The notes under the pieces were generated by a model. That model did not search any database. It was not told where the DNA came from and worked only from the letters and a program-made list of their open reading frames with translations. The position numbers and the translations under genes are program-made. DNA of 42,696 nt, from NCBI GenBank assembly GCA_029552125.1, contig JAKPEE010000098.1, positions 1 to 42,696 on the forward strand. The letters are read 5' to 3'. Positions 8,721 through 17,702 of the stretch are shown piece after piece. The stretch's first letter is position 1, and each line of letters opens with the position of its first letter. Source of the DNA: Bacillota bacterium (lineage in GTDB: Bacteria; Bacillota; Dethiobacteria; DTU022).

Positions 8721-9509
8721 ATGGACATTATTGAATCGATAATTCTGGGCCTGGTGCAAGGGCTGACCGAATTTTTACCGGTAAGCAGTTCGGGCCACCT
8801 GGTTTTTTTCCAAGATTTTTTAGGCATGGACGAGCCCGGGGTAACGCTGGAAGTGATCCTGCATTTTGGGACGCTGCTCTCTGTAATTGTGGTTTTTGGC
8901 CGCGACTTTTTGCAGCTATTGCGCTTTACCCGGGATGCGATCCAGCGCCGCTTTTTACTGCTGCTGGTGGTGGGAGTCATTCCCACCGGGGTTATCGGAC
9001 TGCTGCTGGACAAGTATGTGGAAGGGCTGTTCGACTCCACCTTGATGGTGGGGGCTATGCTTTTGGTGACCGGGGGCCTGCTGCAGCTTATGACCCTGTT
9101 ACCGGCAGGCACTAAGGATGTTTCAAAAATGAGCTATGCGGATGCGCTGCTCATCGGCCTGATGCAAGGGATTGCCGTCATTCCAGGTATATCCCGCTCC
9201 GGCTCGACCATCACCGCGGCCATCTGGCGCGGCCTGGACCGGCCCCTCGCTGTCCGCTATTCGTTTATGCTGGCCGCTCCCGTGATTTTTGGCGCAACCC
9301 TTCTGGAAGTGAAAGATATGGTGGCGCTGGGCATTGAGCGGTCCATGCTAATAAATTACCTGGTCGGAGGAGGGGTTGCTTTTCTGGCCGGAATTATCGC
9401 CATTAATACTTTTATTAAGCTATTGCAGGGCCGGAAGTTTCACTATTTTGCCTACTACTGCTGGGCGATGGGCGCTTTTATCCTCATTTTTTCGTTAATC
9501 AGGAGTTAA
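8721..9509 (+). CDS. uppP: Undecaprenyl-diphosphate phosphatase
   Basis: UppP (BacA) recycles undecaprenyl pyrophosphate to the monophosphate carrier used for peptidoglycan and other envelope polymers. The 262-residue protein has the family's two signature regions: GLTEFLPVSSSGHL at about residues 14-27 and GISRSGSTI at about 157-165, with about eight membrane helices. GGGAGG precedes the ATG at good spacing. Some family members confer bacitracin resistance. A promoter follows immediately downstream for ftsK, so uppP probably ends its own unit. Confidence 0.95.
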   Translation: MDIIESIILGLVQGLTEFLPVSSSGHLVFFQDFLGMDEPGVTLEVILHFGTLLSVIVVFGRDFLQLLRFTRDAIQRRFLLLLVVGVIPTGVIGLLLDKYVEGLFDSTLMVGAMLLVTGGLLQLMTLLPAGTKDVSKMSYADALLIGLMQGIAVIPGISRSGSTITAAIWRGLDRPLAVRYSFMLAAPVIFGATLLEVKDMVALGIERSMLINYLVGGGVAFLAGIIAINTFIKLLQGRKFHYFAYYCWAMGAFILIFSLIRS

Positions 9510-9531
9510 ATGGTTTATTCTTCCGGCAGGT

Positions 9532-9560
9532 TTGTCTGACCCGGACAGATGGGGTATAAT
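9532..9560 (+). promoter_or_regulatory. Sigma-A promoter for ftsK/spoIIIE with dyad over the -10
   Basis: TTGTCT (9532-9537) and a perfect TATAAT (9555-9560) are 17 bases apart. The arms GGTATAA (9553-9559) and TTATACC (9563-9569) form a dyad with a three-base centre that covers the -10 and likely start site, a position suited to repression. Confidence 0.7.
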
Positions 9561-9597
9561 GTTTATACCAGGTAATAAATGGGAAGGCTGATCAGTA

Positions 9598-11895
9598 ATG
9601 GCCAGGCGCAGGCGGAAAACAGGATTGAAAGAAGAATTCTCCACCCAGATCAAGGGCATTTTGCTGCTGGCCCTGGCGGTTTTTTGCTACGCCGGGTTGA
9701 TGCAGACCGGGCAAACCGGCGAACTGGGACAGTCGGTGTATCGTATTTTACGGATCCTGGCCGGAGAAACAGCCATTGTCATTCCCTTTATCATCGGTAT
9801 CCTGGCGCTGCGGGTGATGCTGCCCCAGGGCATCTTTAACCTTAAAAGGCGCCTGATCGGCATCCTCTTTCTTTTATTCATATTTATGGTTTGGGGCCAC
9901 CTGGCCCTTATGGTTGAGCGCATGGATGAACTGGCTGGCGAGGATTTCTTTCGCTCCAGCGTTATGCTGGGTCTGCAGATGGAGGGCGGCGGCCTTCTCG
10001 GGGCAGTGTTTGCCGTGGCTCTTTTTTACCTGCTCGGGGAAATGGGCAGTAAAATCGCCCTGGGGGGCCTGGCCCTCATTGCGGTGCTGTTGATCACCAG
10101 CGTTTCCGTAAGCCAGTTGTTCAAGCAGTTTAAAAAAGCCGGCGCCCTTCTGCTCAAGCTTTTTAAAAGAATCGCTCTTTTTCTCAAGGATACTTATCAC
10201 ATTCTGATCACCAGTTCGGAGGGGGAAGAAGAACGGCGCGAGCTGGAAATGACCGTAAAAGAGAGGGAAGAGCCGCAGCCGGCAGCGGCCATGCCTGTCC
10301 TGGAGCCCGCCCCCGGCCCCCCGGAGGAGAGGGAAGAAGATTCACCGGGGCCGCAGGATTCTGCTTACCAGAAAGAGAGGCGCCTGGCCCTGGTGGAGCC
10401 GGTGGATCACGGCGATACACCCCGTTACCGTAAAACCGCGCCATCGTTTTCCACCTTTTACACTATCCCCTCCCTGGAATTGCTGTCCAAGCCGACCCGG
10501 CCCGGTGAACACCAGCAGATTAAGGGAATCCGGGAAAGGGCGCGTTTACTGGAGAATACCCTGCAAAGCTTTGGCGTCAAGGCGCGGGTTATTCATGTGC
10601 AGTCCGGTCCCACCGTGACCCGCTTTGAAGTTCAGCCCGAAGCGGGAGTAAAAGTAAGTAAGATTATCAGCCTCTCTGACGACCTGGCGCTAAACCTGGC
10701 CGCGCCGCTGGTCCGCATCGAAGCGCCAATCCCGGGTAAAGCGGCCCTGGGGATCGAAGTGCCCAATAAAATTATTTCTCTGGTCTACCTGCGGGAAGTG
10801 CTGGAAGATGAAGCATTCCTCAGCAGCCCGTCACCGCTAATCATGGGCCTGGGCAAAGATATTACCGGCGTGCCGGTAGTGGCGGATCTGGCCAAGATGC
10901 CGCACCTGTTAATTGCCGGGGCTACCGGCTCGGGTAAAAGCGTCTGCCTCAATACCATTATCATCAGCATACTCTATAAAGCGCGTCCAGACCAGGTCCG
11001 CTTCGTCATGATTGACCCCAAAGTGGTGGAATTAAGCGTATACAACGGTATTCCGCACCTGATGATGCCGGTAGTAACAGAACCGAAAAAAGCCTCCCTG
11101 GCCTTGCGCAACATGGTTAAAGAAATGGGGCGGCGCTACGAGCTGTTTGCCGAAGACGGGGTGCGCGATATCGCCGCTTACAATGCCATGGTTAAGGAAG
11201 GAGGCGGCGATGCTGAAACCCTGCCCTATATTGTAATCATTATCGATGAACTGGCGGATCTGATGCTGGTGTCTCCCGGAGAAGTGGAGGATTCCATCGC
11301 CCGCCTGGCCCAGATGTCGCGGGCAGCGGGCATTCACCTGGTTATCGCCACCCAGCGCCCCTCGGTGGATGTACTTACCGGTATTATCAAGGCCAATATT
11401 ACTTCGCGCATCGCTTTCACGGTATCATCCCAGGTGGATTCCCGCACCATCCTCGATATGGCCGGCGCGGAAAAGCTGCTCGGGCGGGGAGACATGCTCT
11501 TTTACCCGGTAGGAGCAGTCAAGCCTTTCCGCGTGCAGGGAGCTTATATCAGCGAGCGGGAAGTAAAGCAGATCACCGATTTTATCAAGGAGCAGGGGCG
11601 GGTAGAATATGAAAGCGAGTTCGGCGAACTGGAAATCGAGGAAGGAGACGGGGAGGAGCTCGATAAACTGTTCCCCGATGCCGTGGAGCTGGTGGTGCGC
11701 ACCGGCACGGCGTCCATATCTTTGCTGCAACGCCGCTTCCGCATCGGCTATACCCGCGCCGCCCGCCTGATCGATGACCTGGAGAGGCGAGGTGTGATTG
11801 GACAGTATGAAGGCAGCAAGCCCCGGGAGGTAATTATTACACCGGAGCAGGCCATGAAGCTCTACGAGGAGTTTAAGCAAAAGCTAAACTCCTGA
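9598..11895 (+). CDS. spoIIIE: FtsK/SpoIIIE DNA translocase
   Basis: This 765-residue double-strand DNA pump moves chromosomes through the septum in division or sporulation. Four N-terminal membrane helices (about 20-175) are followed by an acidic, proline-rich linker (about 205-275), the alpha/beta motor domain with Walker A GATGSGKS (441 onward) and Walker [12 protein letters not shown], and a C-terminal winged-helix gamma domain (about 693-755, [21 protein letters not shown]) that reads orienting sequences. The length matches SpoIIIE of Bacillus (about 790). With other sporulation genes nearby SpoIIIE is a reasonable name, but a second FtsK elsewhere cannot be excluded. It is first in a run with rodZ and rimO. 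Confidence 0.95.
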   Translation: MARRRRKTGLKEEFSTQIKGILLLALAVFCYAGLMQTGQTGELGQSVYRILRILAGETAIVIPFIIGILALRVMLPQGIFNLKRRLIGILFLLFIFMVWGHLALMVERMDELAGEDFFRSSVMLGLQMEGGGLLGAVFAVALFYLLGEMGSKIALGGLALIAVLLITSVSVSQLFKQFKKAGALLLKLFKRIALFLKDTYHILITSSEGEEERRELEMTVKEREEPQPAAAMPVLEPAPGPPEEREEDSPGPQDSAYQKERRLALVEPVDHGDTPRYRKTAPSFSTFYTIPSLELLSKPTRPGEHQQIKGIRERARLLENTLQSFGVKARVIHVQSGPTVTRFEVQPEAGVKVSKIISLSDDLALNLAAPLVRIEAPIPGKAALGIEVPNKIISLVYLREVLEDEAFLSSPSPLIMGLGKDITGVPVVADLAKMPHLLIAGATGSGKSVCLNTIIISILYKARPDQVRFVMIDPKVVELSVYNGIPHLMMPVVTEPKKASLALRNMVKEMGRRYELFAEDGVRDIAAYNAMVKEGGGDAETLPYIVIIIDELADLMLVSPGEVEDSIARLAQMSRAAGIHLVIATQRPSVDVLTGIIKANITSRIAFTVSSQVDSRTILDMAGAEKLLGRGDMLFYPVGAVKPFRVQGAYISEREVKQITDFIKEQGRVEYESEFGELEIEEGDGEELDKLFPDAVELVVRTGTASISLLQRRFRIGYTRAARLIDDLERRGVIGQYEGSKPREVIITPEQAMKLYEEFKQKLNS

Positions 11896-11939
11896 GGCCC
11901 GGAAAACAAGGCTTTTTACCTTTTTTAAGGAGGATAGCC

Positions 11940-12809
11940 ATGGAAGAGCTTATCGCCCTTTTAAAAGAAGCCCGCCAGGGAAAAAAGATTACCCTGGAGG
12001 AAATCAGCCGGCAGACCAAGATCCGGCAGCGCTACCTGGAAGCCCTGGAAGACGGCGATTTCTCCCTTTTCGCCGGGGAGGTTTACTTGAAAGGAACACT
12101 GGCCAACTATGCTGAGATCGTCGGCCTGGATCCCAAAGAAATACTGGCCCTTTACCACCGCCTTAAAGAAAAAAGCGGCAGCGAGACGGAGCCGGGGCAG
12201 AAAGATCAACCGGAACGCACTTCAAGGCCGAGCCCTCCGGTACCCCTGCCGCGGGAAAAGGCTGAGCCACGCCCGAGGCCTGAAAAGCCTAAAAAGAAAG
12301 CGCTCCCTGGCGGCGAAAGGCAGGGCCCTTCGCTGACGGCCGGCGTAATTGTGGTAGTCATGGTCCTGATTGCGGCGGGAATCTGGTTCAGCCAGAACTT
12401 AGACTGGCGCCAGTTCGGATCCGGCCCGGGTTCGGAAAACAATGGCGGAGCCCCGGCGGAAAATGGAACACCTGATCTTAAGCCCGAGCCTGAACCGCAG
12501 CCTCCCCAGGAGATTACGGTAGCTTCATCCTCGGCCGGAGAAACAGTCTTTCACCTCAGCGGCTTTAACGAACTGGAGCTGTCACTTAAATTTGAAGGGC
12601 CTTGCTGGGTACAGCTTATTGTAGACGGCAGCGAACCGTTTTATCCGCGCACTTTTGCCGCGGGAGAGAATTATACCGCAAAGGCCGAAAAAGCGGTGCA
12701 CCTGCGTATGGGCAACCCGCCCGCTGTCCTGGTGACGGTAAACGGGGTTGAACTAACCGAAAACAGGGATTTAACCAGGCCTCACAATTTCCTGCTTGAG
12801 CTCAATTAG
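11940..12809 (+). CDS. RodZ-like cytoskeletal protein (HTH_25 + DUF4115)
   Basis: A 289-residue protein of the RodZ/YmfM family, which links the MreB cytoskeleton to the membrane. Residues about 2-70 form the HTH_25 domain (ITLEEISRQTKIRQRYLEALE). A basic, proline-rich stretch leads to one membrane helix at about 130-152. The outer part is a Pro/Glu linker and a beta-rich DUF4115 domain (about 195-289, CWVQLIVDG). It sits directly after ftsK with AAGGAGG before the ATG, the same neighbourhood as ymfM in Bacillus. Probably co-transcribed with ftsK. Confidence 0.88.
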   Translation: MEELIALLKEARQGKKITLEEISRQTKIRQRYLEALEDGDFSLFAGEVYLKGTLANYAEIVGLDPKEILALYHRLKEKSGSETEPGQKDQPERTSRPSPPVPLPREKAEPRPRPEKPKKKALPGGERQGPSLTAGVIVVVMVLIAAGIWFSQNLDWRQFGSGPGSENNGGAPAENGTPDLKPEPEPQPPQEITVASSSAGETVFHLSGFNELELSLKFEGPCWVQLIVDGSEPFYPRTFAAGENYTAKAEKAVHLRMGNPPAVLVTVNGVELTENRDLTRPHNFLLELN

Positions 12810-12854
12810 CCGCCGCCGGCGGGGTTCACACCACTGGAGATGAAGTAGCAGATC

Positions 12855-14234
12855 ATGAACCACCTTGCCAGAGGAACCATAAAAGTTGCAGCCGTGGCCC
12901 TGGGCTGCGCCAAAAACCGGATCGACACCGAGGAAATTTTAGGGCTTTTAGGCCGGAACCGCTTTATTATTGCCGCCGCGCCTGAAGACGCCGACATTGT
13001 TGTGGTCAACACCTGCTCTTTTATTGAATCGGCGCAGCAAGAATCAATAGACGCTATCCTGCGGGTCGCGAGCCCGCCGGCGGGCTCGCGGCCCCTCGTC
13101 ATCGCCGCCGGGTGCCTGGTCCAGCATTATGGCGAAGCGCTGCTGCAAAAAATCCCCGAGTTATCCGGAATTATTGGCGTCCACAGCTACAAAGAGCTGA
13201 TCCCCTTTATTGACCGCTGCCTGGCCGGGCGGCGAGAAGCCTTAATTTTACCGCCGGAAGAACAGTACATCAGCCTGGGGCCGCGCCTGCTGACCAGACC
13301 CGCCCACAGCGCTTATGTAAAAATTGCCGAAGGATGCAGCAACCGCTGCCGTTACTGCCTCATTCCCGGAATACGCGGCCCCTACCGCAGCCGCGCACCG
13401 CAAGAAATTATTGACGAGGTGAAAGAGCTGGTAAGCGGAGGCGCCCGGGAGATTAACCTGGTGGCCCAGGATACTACTGCGTACGGCCTCGACTTAAACG
13501 GAGCCCCCGATTTACCGGGCCTGCTGAAAATGCTGCTTCAGGCCGTCCCGCAGCTACCCTGGCTGAGGGTGCTTTATGCTTATCCTTCCCGGGTAAGCGA
13601 TGCTTTAATCGACCTCATCGCCGGCCGGCCGCAACTGTGCAAATACCTCGATTTACCCCTGCAGCACGCCCACAGTGAAATCCTGGAGCGTATGGGCCGC
13701 CATTACGGCACCGGGGAGATTGAGAAGCTGATCGCCACATTAAGGCGGCGGATCCCCGGTGTGGCCTTGCGCGCCACTTTTATGACCGGTTTCCCCGGCG
13801 AAACACGGCGCCATTTCCAAAAGCTTTTACACTTTATGCAGCGCCACCCCCTGGAGCGGGTGGGTGCATTTGCTTACTCGCCCCAGGAAGGGACAGCCGC
13901 CGCGGTCCTGGATCATCCCGTACCGGCCAGGGTCAGGGAAAAAAGACGCCGCGAATTGATGCTGCTGCAAAAAAACATCTCCCTGGCCTTGAACCGCAGG
14001 TTAATCGGACGCCGCTTGACGCTGCTGGTGGACCGCGTTATTGAAAACACACCCCATGGTTCTTTTTATTACGGCCGCACCCAGTACCAGGCGCCAGAAG
14101 TAGACGGAGGAGTATACTTTAAAGCCCCCTCTGCCTTGAAGCCCGGCCAGTTTGTATCCGCCCGTATCGCTGCCGCCAATCCTTACGATCTTCTCGCCGT
14201 GCAGCCGCGCCCCGTGCAATCTCCTGCCAGTTAA
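12855..14234 (+). CDS. rimO: Ribosomal protein S12 methylthiotransferase
   Basis: RimO adds a methylthio group to an aspartate of ribosomal protein S12 using two iron-sulfur clusters. The 459-residue sequence shows the N-terminal UPF0004 domain with Cys18 (LGCAKNRIDTE), the NTCSF and AAGCL cysteines, the radical SAM motif CSNRCRYC (Cys161, 165, 168), and a C-terminal TRAM domain (about 365-440). LGCAKN and GCSNRCRYC with DLPLQHAHSEILERMGR favour RimO over MiaB. A 24-bp perfect palindrome (13067-13090) lies in the linker coding VASPPAGS. It follows rodZ closely. Confidence 0.93.
   Translation: MNHLARGTIKVAAVALGCAKNRIDTEEILGLLGRNRFIIAAAPEDADIVVVNTCSFIESAQQESIDAILRVASPPAGSRPLVIAAGCLVQHYGEALLQKIPELSGIIGVHSYKELIPFIDRCLAGRREALILPPEEQYISLGPRLLTRPAHSAYVKIAEGCSNRCRYCLIPGIRGPYRSRAPQEIIDEVKELVSGGAREINLVAQDTTAYGLDLNGAPDLPGLLKMLLQAVPQLPWLRVLYAYPSRVSDALIDLIAGRPQLCKYLDLPLQHAHSEILERMGRHYGTGEIEKLIATLRRRIPGVALRATFMTGFPGETRRHFQKLLHFMQRHPLERVGAFAYSPQEGTAAAVLDHPVPARVREKRRRELMLLQKNISLALNRRLIGRRLTLLVDRVIENTPHGSFYYGRTQYQAPEVDGGVYFKAPSALKPGQFVSARIAAANPYDLLAVQPRPVQSPAS
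13067..13090. repeat. 24-bp perfect palindrome inside rimO
   Basis: The arm CGCGAGCCCGCC is followed at once by its exact reverse complement, with no loop. It codes for a Pro/Gly-rich patch between two conserved parts of the UPF0004 domain, where relatives usually have a short charged helix. It may be a small insertion. Confidence 0.75.
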
Positions 14235-14270
14235 ACAAAAAATAGGAAGGGCAGCGATGCCCGGCAGCGG

Positions 14271-14299
14271 TTGCCCCGGTATAGCTTCTTTGATATAAT
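14271..14299 (+). promoter_or_regulatory. Sigma-A promoter for the membrane protein/FtsH-like pair
   Basis: TTGCCC (14271-14276) and a perfect TATAAT (14294-14299) are 17 bases apart, about 40 bases before the ATG at 14339. This separates the pair from the ftsK-rodZ-rimO unit. Confidence 0.65.
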
Positions 14300-14338
14300 T
14301 AAGCGCGTACAGTATTATGTAAACAAGGGGCGGGTTTC

Positions 14339-14869
14339 ATGCAAGAATTTCGCTGGCCGATCATTATTACCACCGCGGTACTGGCCCTGGCGCTTTTTTT
14401 CGGAGTCAACTACTATCGCCAGCGCTACATGATAGAGGAGCCTCTCCTGGAACTACTTCAGCGTAAGGAGACCATTGAAGAAGCACGCCTGGTAAAAGAA
14501 AACGATGTGGAATATCTTGAAATCACTCCCTCCCGCAGTTACCGGGGCCCATTGCAGGACCTGGTCGTAGAGGTCCAGGATCTCGCGGCAGAGCTTTACC
14601 GGCGGCCGCTGGAAATTACAGTGCGGGACCGGCGCAACGAGAGGCTGGAAGATTATGCCCGCACCATTGCTCCGGATCTATACGAGGGGGCCCGGCTGGC
14701 CAATTACCGCTCCGTGGCCGAAAGTGTCACCGCGGCAGCCGCCGATTACAACCTGGAGGAGGTTCTCTTCTCTGTGGATTATGAGCGGCTTTACCTGCAG
14801 GCCAGAGACGGCGAGCATACCCTCTACCTGATTATCCCTCTGAACCGGGCGGAAGGAGGAGTTTCATGA
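14339..14869 (+). CDS. Single-pass membrane protein of unknown function, coupled to FtsH-like protease
   Basis: I do not recognise the family. The 176-residue product begins with a membrane helix (about 6-24) followed by a charged region of mixed helix and strand, rich in Glu, Arg and Tyr; no cysteine or catalytic motif is visible. The N-terminus before the helix is short and the bulk is either cytoplasmic or outside. It has its own promoter, an AAGGGG ribosome site, and its stop overlaps the next ATG (ATGA), so it is translationally coupled to the FtsH-like protease. An adaptor or membrane-tethered partner of that protease is my inference. Confidence 0.75.
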   Translation: MQEFRWPIIITTAVLALALFFGVNYYRQRYMIEEPLLELLQRKETIEEARLVKENDVEYLEITPSRSYRGPLQDLVVEVQDLAAELYRRPLEITVRDRRNERLEDYARTIAPDLYEGARLANYRSVAESVTAAAADYNLEEVLFSVDYERLYLQARDGEHTLYLIIPLNRAEGGVS

Positions 14870-16347
14870 TCCGTGATCTGCTCATTGGGCTGGCGGCGGC
14901 ACTGGTAATTGTTTTACTGTGGTACCAGGCCAGCTTTATCCCCATGGTTTTGCTGGCAGCGCTGTTCCTGCTGCTGTTCCGCTTCTCCAATGTCAAAACA
15001 CCCCGCTTCAATACCATCGGCAAGGGGCAATTCAAGCGCAAGCTGATCGATTTTAACCAGATTGGCGGCCAGGAAGTGGCCAAGAAAGAGCTGCTGGAGG
15101 CCCTGGATTTTGTGGTTCAACCGCAGAAAATCCGGGAGATGGGCATCAGGCCGTTAAAGGGGCTGATGCTGGTCGGCCCTCCCGGAACCGGAAAAACCCT
15201 TTTAGCCAAGGCGGCGGCCGGCTACACCGGATCAGTGTTCGTCAGCGCCGCCGGCAGTGAATTTATCGAAATGTACGCCGGAGTAGGCGCGCAGCGGGTA
15301 AGGCAGCTTTTCGCCCAGTGCCGGAGCAAGGCCAAGCGGGCAAACAAGAAGAGTGCCATCCTGTTTATTGACGAAATCGATATCCTGGGCGGCAAAAGGG
15401 GCATGCACAGCAGCCACCTGGAATATGACCAGACGTTAAACCAGTTTTTAGTAGAGCTGGATGGCCTCGGAAGCAACGATGAAGTTAACATCCTGGTTAT
15501 CGGCGCTACCAATCGCCCCGAAGTGCTGGACGCCGCTTTGATGCGCCCGGGGCGCTTTGACCGGGTCGTCCAGGTTGATTTGCCGGACCTGGAAGGGCGG
15601 CAGCAGATTTTGGCCCTCCATCTGAAAAATAAACCGGTGGCGGAAAGCGTTGACCTGGAAAAAATCGCTAAAGAAACTTTCGGTTTTTCCGGGGCGCACC
15701 TGGAAAACCTGGCCAATGAAGCGGCCATTCTGGCTATGCGGGAAAAAGAGCCACGGATACTGGAAAAGCACCTCCTGGAAGCGGTGGATAAAGTGATCAT
15801 GGGTGAAAAGCTGAACCGCAAACCGGGCGAGGAAGAGCGCTGGCGCATTGCCGTGCATGAAACCGGGCACGCCCTGGTCAGTGAATCCCTTAAGCCCGGC
15901 TCTGTTTCCATCGTGACCATTACGCCGCGGGGCAAAGCGCTGGGTTATATCCGGCAGCAGCCGGAAAGGGATTATTATCTTTACACCCGGGATCAGCTTG
16001 ATCAGCAAATTGCCATTTTGCTGGGGGGCGCGGTCAGTGAAAAACTGCTGCTGGGCAACCGCAGCACCGGTTCCAGCAACGATTTTAACCAGGCGGTGGA
16101 GCTGGCCAAAAAAATCATCTGCGCCGGCCTTTCATCGCTCGGGGTGGTCAGCATAAAAGACTTGCCACGGGGTCTGCTGCACCGCACCATCCAGAAGATT
16201 ATTAACAGCCAGGAACAGTGGGTGCACCAATTGCTTTCCAGGCAACTGGAACTGCTAAACGAGCTGGCCCGGTACCTGGCCGATAAAGAAAAAATTACCG
16301 GCGACTTTTTACGGGAGAAAATTACCCGCCACCGGGAAGCCTGTTAA
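14866..16347 (+). CDS. Short FtsH-like AAA+ zinc metalloprotease
   Basis: This 493-residue protein has two tightly spaced N-terminal membrane helices (about 3-40), an AAA+ module with Walker A GPPGTGKT (104-111), Walker B ILFIDEID and the second-region-of-homology RPGRFDR, then an M41 peptidase domain with HETGH (331-335) and the third zinc ligand Asp406 in GSSNDFNQA. The catalytic residues are intact, so it should degrade membrane or cytosolic proteins using ATP. Housekeeping FtsH is normally 600-650 residues and has an external domain of about 70 residues between its helices; here that domain is missing and the C-terminus is short. It is therefore a paralogue rather than the main FtsH. It lies where many relatives keep pgsA. 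Confidence 0.88.
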   Translation: MIRDLLIGLAAALVIVLLWYQASFIPMVLLAALFLLLFRFSNVKTPRFNTIGKGQFKRKLIDFNQIGGQEVAKKELLEALDFVVQPQKIREMGIRPLKGLMLVGPPGTGKTLLAKAAAGYTGSVFVSAAGSEFIEMYAGVGAQRVRQLFAQCRSKAKRANKKSAILFIDEIDILGGKRGMHSSHLEYDQTLNQFLVELDGLGSNDEVNILVIGATNRPEVLDAALMRPGRFDRVVQVDLPDLEGRQQILALHLKNKPVAESVDLEKIAKETFGFSGAHLENLANEAAILAMREKEPRILEKHLLEAVDKVIMGEKLNRKPGEEERWRIAVHETGHALVSESLKPGSVSIVTITPRGKALGYIRQQPERDYYLYTRDQLDQQIAILLGGAVSEKLLLGNRSTGSSNDFNQAVELAKKIICAGLSSLGVVSIKDLPRGLLHRTIQKIINSQEQWVHQLLSRQLELLNELARYLADKEKITGDFLREKITRHREAC

Positions 16348-16408
16348 CCTGCCGTGTTATAATGAAGTGATAAGGCTTTTCGCCTTTCATACGCTTAAAC
16401 ACGGCAGG
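16348..16408. promoter_or_regulatory. Inverted repeat and extended -10 promoter before cinA
   Basis: CCTGCCGTGTT (16348-16358) and its exact complement AACACGGCAGG (16398-16408) bracket a 39-base segment that contains a second hairpin (AAGGC/GCCTT). The left arm runs into an extended -10 (TGTTATAAT, 16355-16363). The right arm abuts the GGGAGG ribosome site of cinA. Confidence 0.6.
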
Positions 16409-16418
16409 GAGGATTGAA

Positions 16419-17651
16419 ATGATCGTTGACCTGATCTGTATCGGTAATGAACTGCTAACCGGCCTGGTGAACAATACCAATGCCGGGTACCTGGCGCGGC
16501 AGCTCGGTTCCGCCGGAATCGCTGTCCGTAAATGCAGCGTAGTGGCCGATGATGTCGGAGCCATTAAAGAGGCTGTGACGGAAGCATTAAGGCGAAGCGA
16601 CGCCGCCATCTGCACCGGAGGCCTGGGGCCGACGGACGACGACCTGACCCGGGAGGCCATATCCGAGACCCTGGAGCGGCCGCTGCAGTTGCACCAGGGT
16701 TGGCTGGCCCGGCTGGAAGCTTTTTTTGAAAGGCGCAGTTACCCGATGCCCCCGGCAAACCGCAAGCAAGCCCTGTTGATTGAAGGGAGCACGATTCTGG
16801 AAAACCCGCGGGGCACCGCCCCGGGGTCAATCATCGAACATGAACATAAATTGTTAATCCTGCTTCCGGGGCCGCCGCAGGAGCTGCAGCCCATGTTTGA
16901 AGAGCAAGTCCTACCGCTGTTGAAAGCACGGCGGCAAGGACAGATCTTGCTCACCAAAACTCTGAAATGCACCGGCCTGGGCGAATCACTGCTCGAAGAA
17001 AAAATTAAAACCCTGGGACAGTGGAAACAGCCTTCACTCTCCCTGGTGGCCAAAGGCATGGAAGTGCTGATCCAGCTTAAATCCTATGGCGAAGCGGACC
17101 GGGCGGAGCAACTGTTAGAGGCGGCGGCGAATAAACTGCGCGGCGCCCTGCAGGGATATCTCTACGGAGAAGATGAACAGACCCTGGCCGGTGTGGTGGC
17201 GGATCTGTTTGTGCGCCGCGGCTTAACCCTGGCGGTAGCCGAATCATGCAGCGGCGGCCTTCTCGCAGACACCATTACCGGCATTCCAGGCAGCTCCCGC
17301 TTTTTTAAAGGAGGCGCGGTGACCTATAGCCTGGACTCCAAGAAGCTGCTGCCCGGCCTCAGTGAGAAGTTGTTGCAGGAACACGGAGCGGTGAGTGCCG
17401 CCACCGCAGAAGCGATGGCCCGGGGAGTAAGAGACCTTTTTCAGGCCGATGCCGGCATCGGTATTACTGGAATTGCCGGCCCGGATAGCGACGCTTCCGG
17501 GCAGCCGGTGGGGCTGGTTTATGTCGCCGCTTCTCTCGGGAGCAGCATGGAGATCCAGGAACTGAATTATACGGCAACACGGCGAGCGATCAAGGAGAGG
17601 GCGGTCCAGGCTGCCCTGACGATGCTCTGGCGCAGGCTTTCCGAAGGATAG
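16419..17651 (+). CDS. cinA: CinA competence/damage-inducible protein, NMN deamidase
   Basis: CinA has 410 residues here, the usual length. The N-terminal molybdopterin-binding-like domain (about 1-170; ICIGNELLTGLVNNTN, CTGGLGPTDDDLTREA) is linked to ADP-ribose pyrophosphatase activity in characterised homologues. The C-terminal domain (about 255-405; VAESCSGGLLADTITGIPGSS, GITGIAGPDS) is the nicotinamide-nucleotide amidase. It serves pyridine nucleotide salvage and is tied by history to competence. The position upstream of recA is conserved in many bacteria, though here two genes intervene. GGGAGG precedes the ATG. Confidence 0.93.
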   Translation: MIVDLICIGNELLTGLVNNTNAGYLARQLGSAGIAVRKCSVVADDVGAIKEAVTEALRRSDAAICTGGLGPTDDDLTREAISETLERPLQLHQGWLARLEAFFERRSYPMPPANRKQALLIEGSTILENPRGTAPGSIIEHEHKLLILLPGPPQELQPMFEEQVLPLLKARRQGQILLTKTLKCTGLGESLLEEKIKTLGQWKQPSLSLVAKGMEVLIQLKSYGEADRAEQLLEAAANKLRGALQGYLYGEDEQTLAGVVADLFVRRGLTLAVAESCSGGLLADTITGIPGSSRFFKGGAVTYSLDSKKLLPGLSEKLLQEHGAVSAATAEAMARGVRDLFQADAGIGITGIAGPDSDASGQPVGLVYVAASLGSSMEIQELNYTATRRAIKERAVQAALTMLWRRLSEG

Positions 17652-17702
17652 ACCCCCTCGAATACTTTCCCCAACCCCGGCTGGAAAGGTTGATGCTGCT
17701 TG

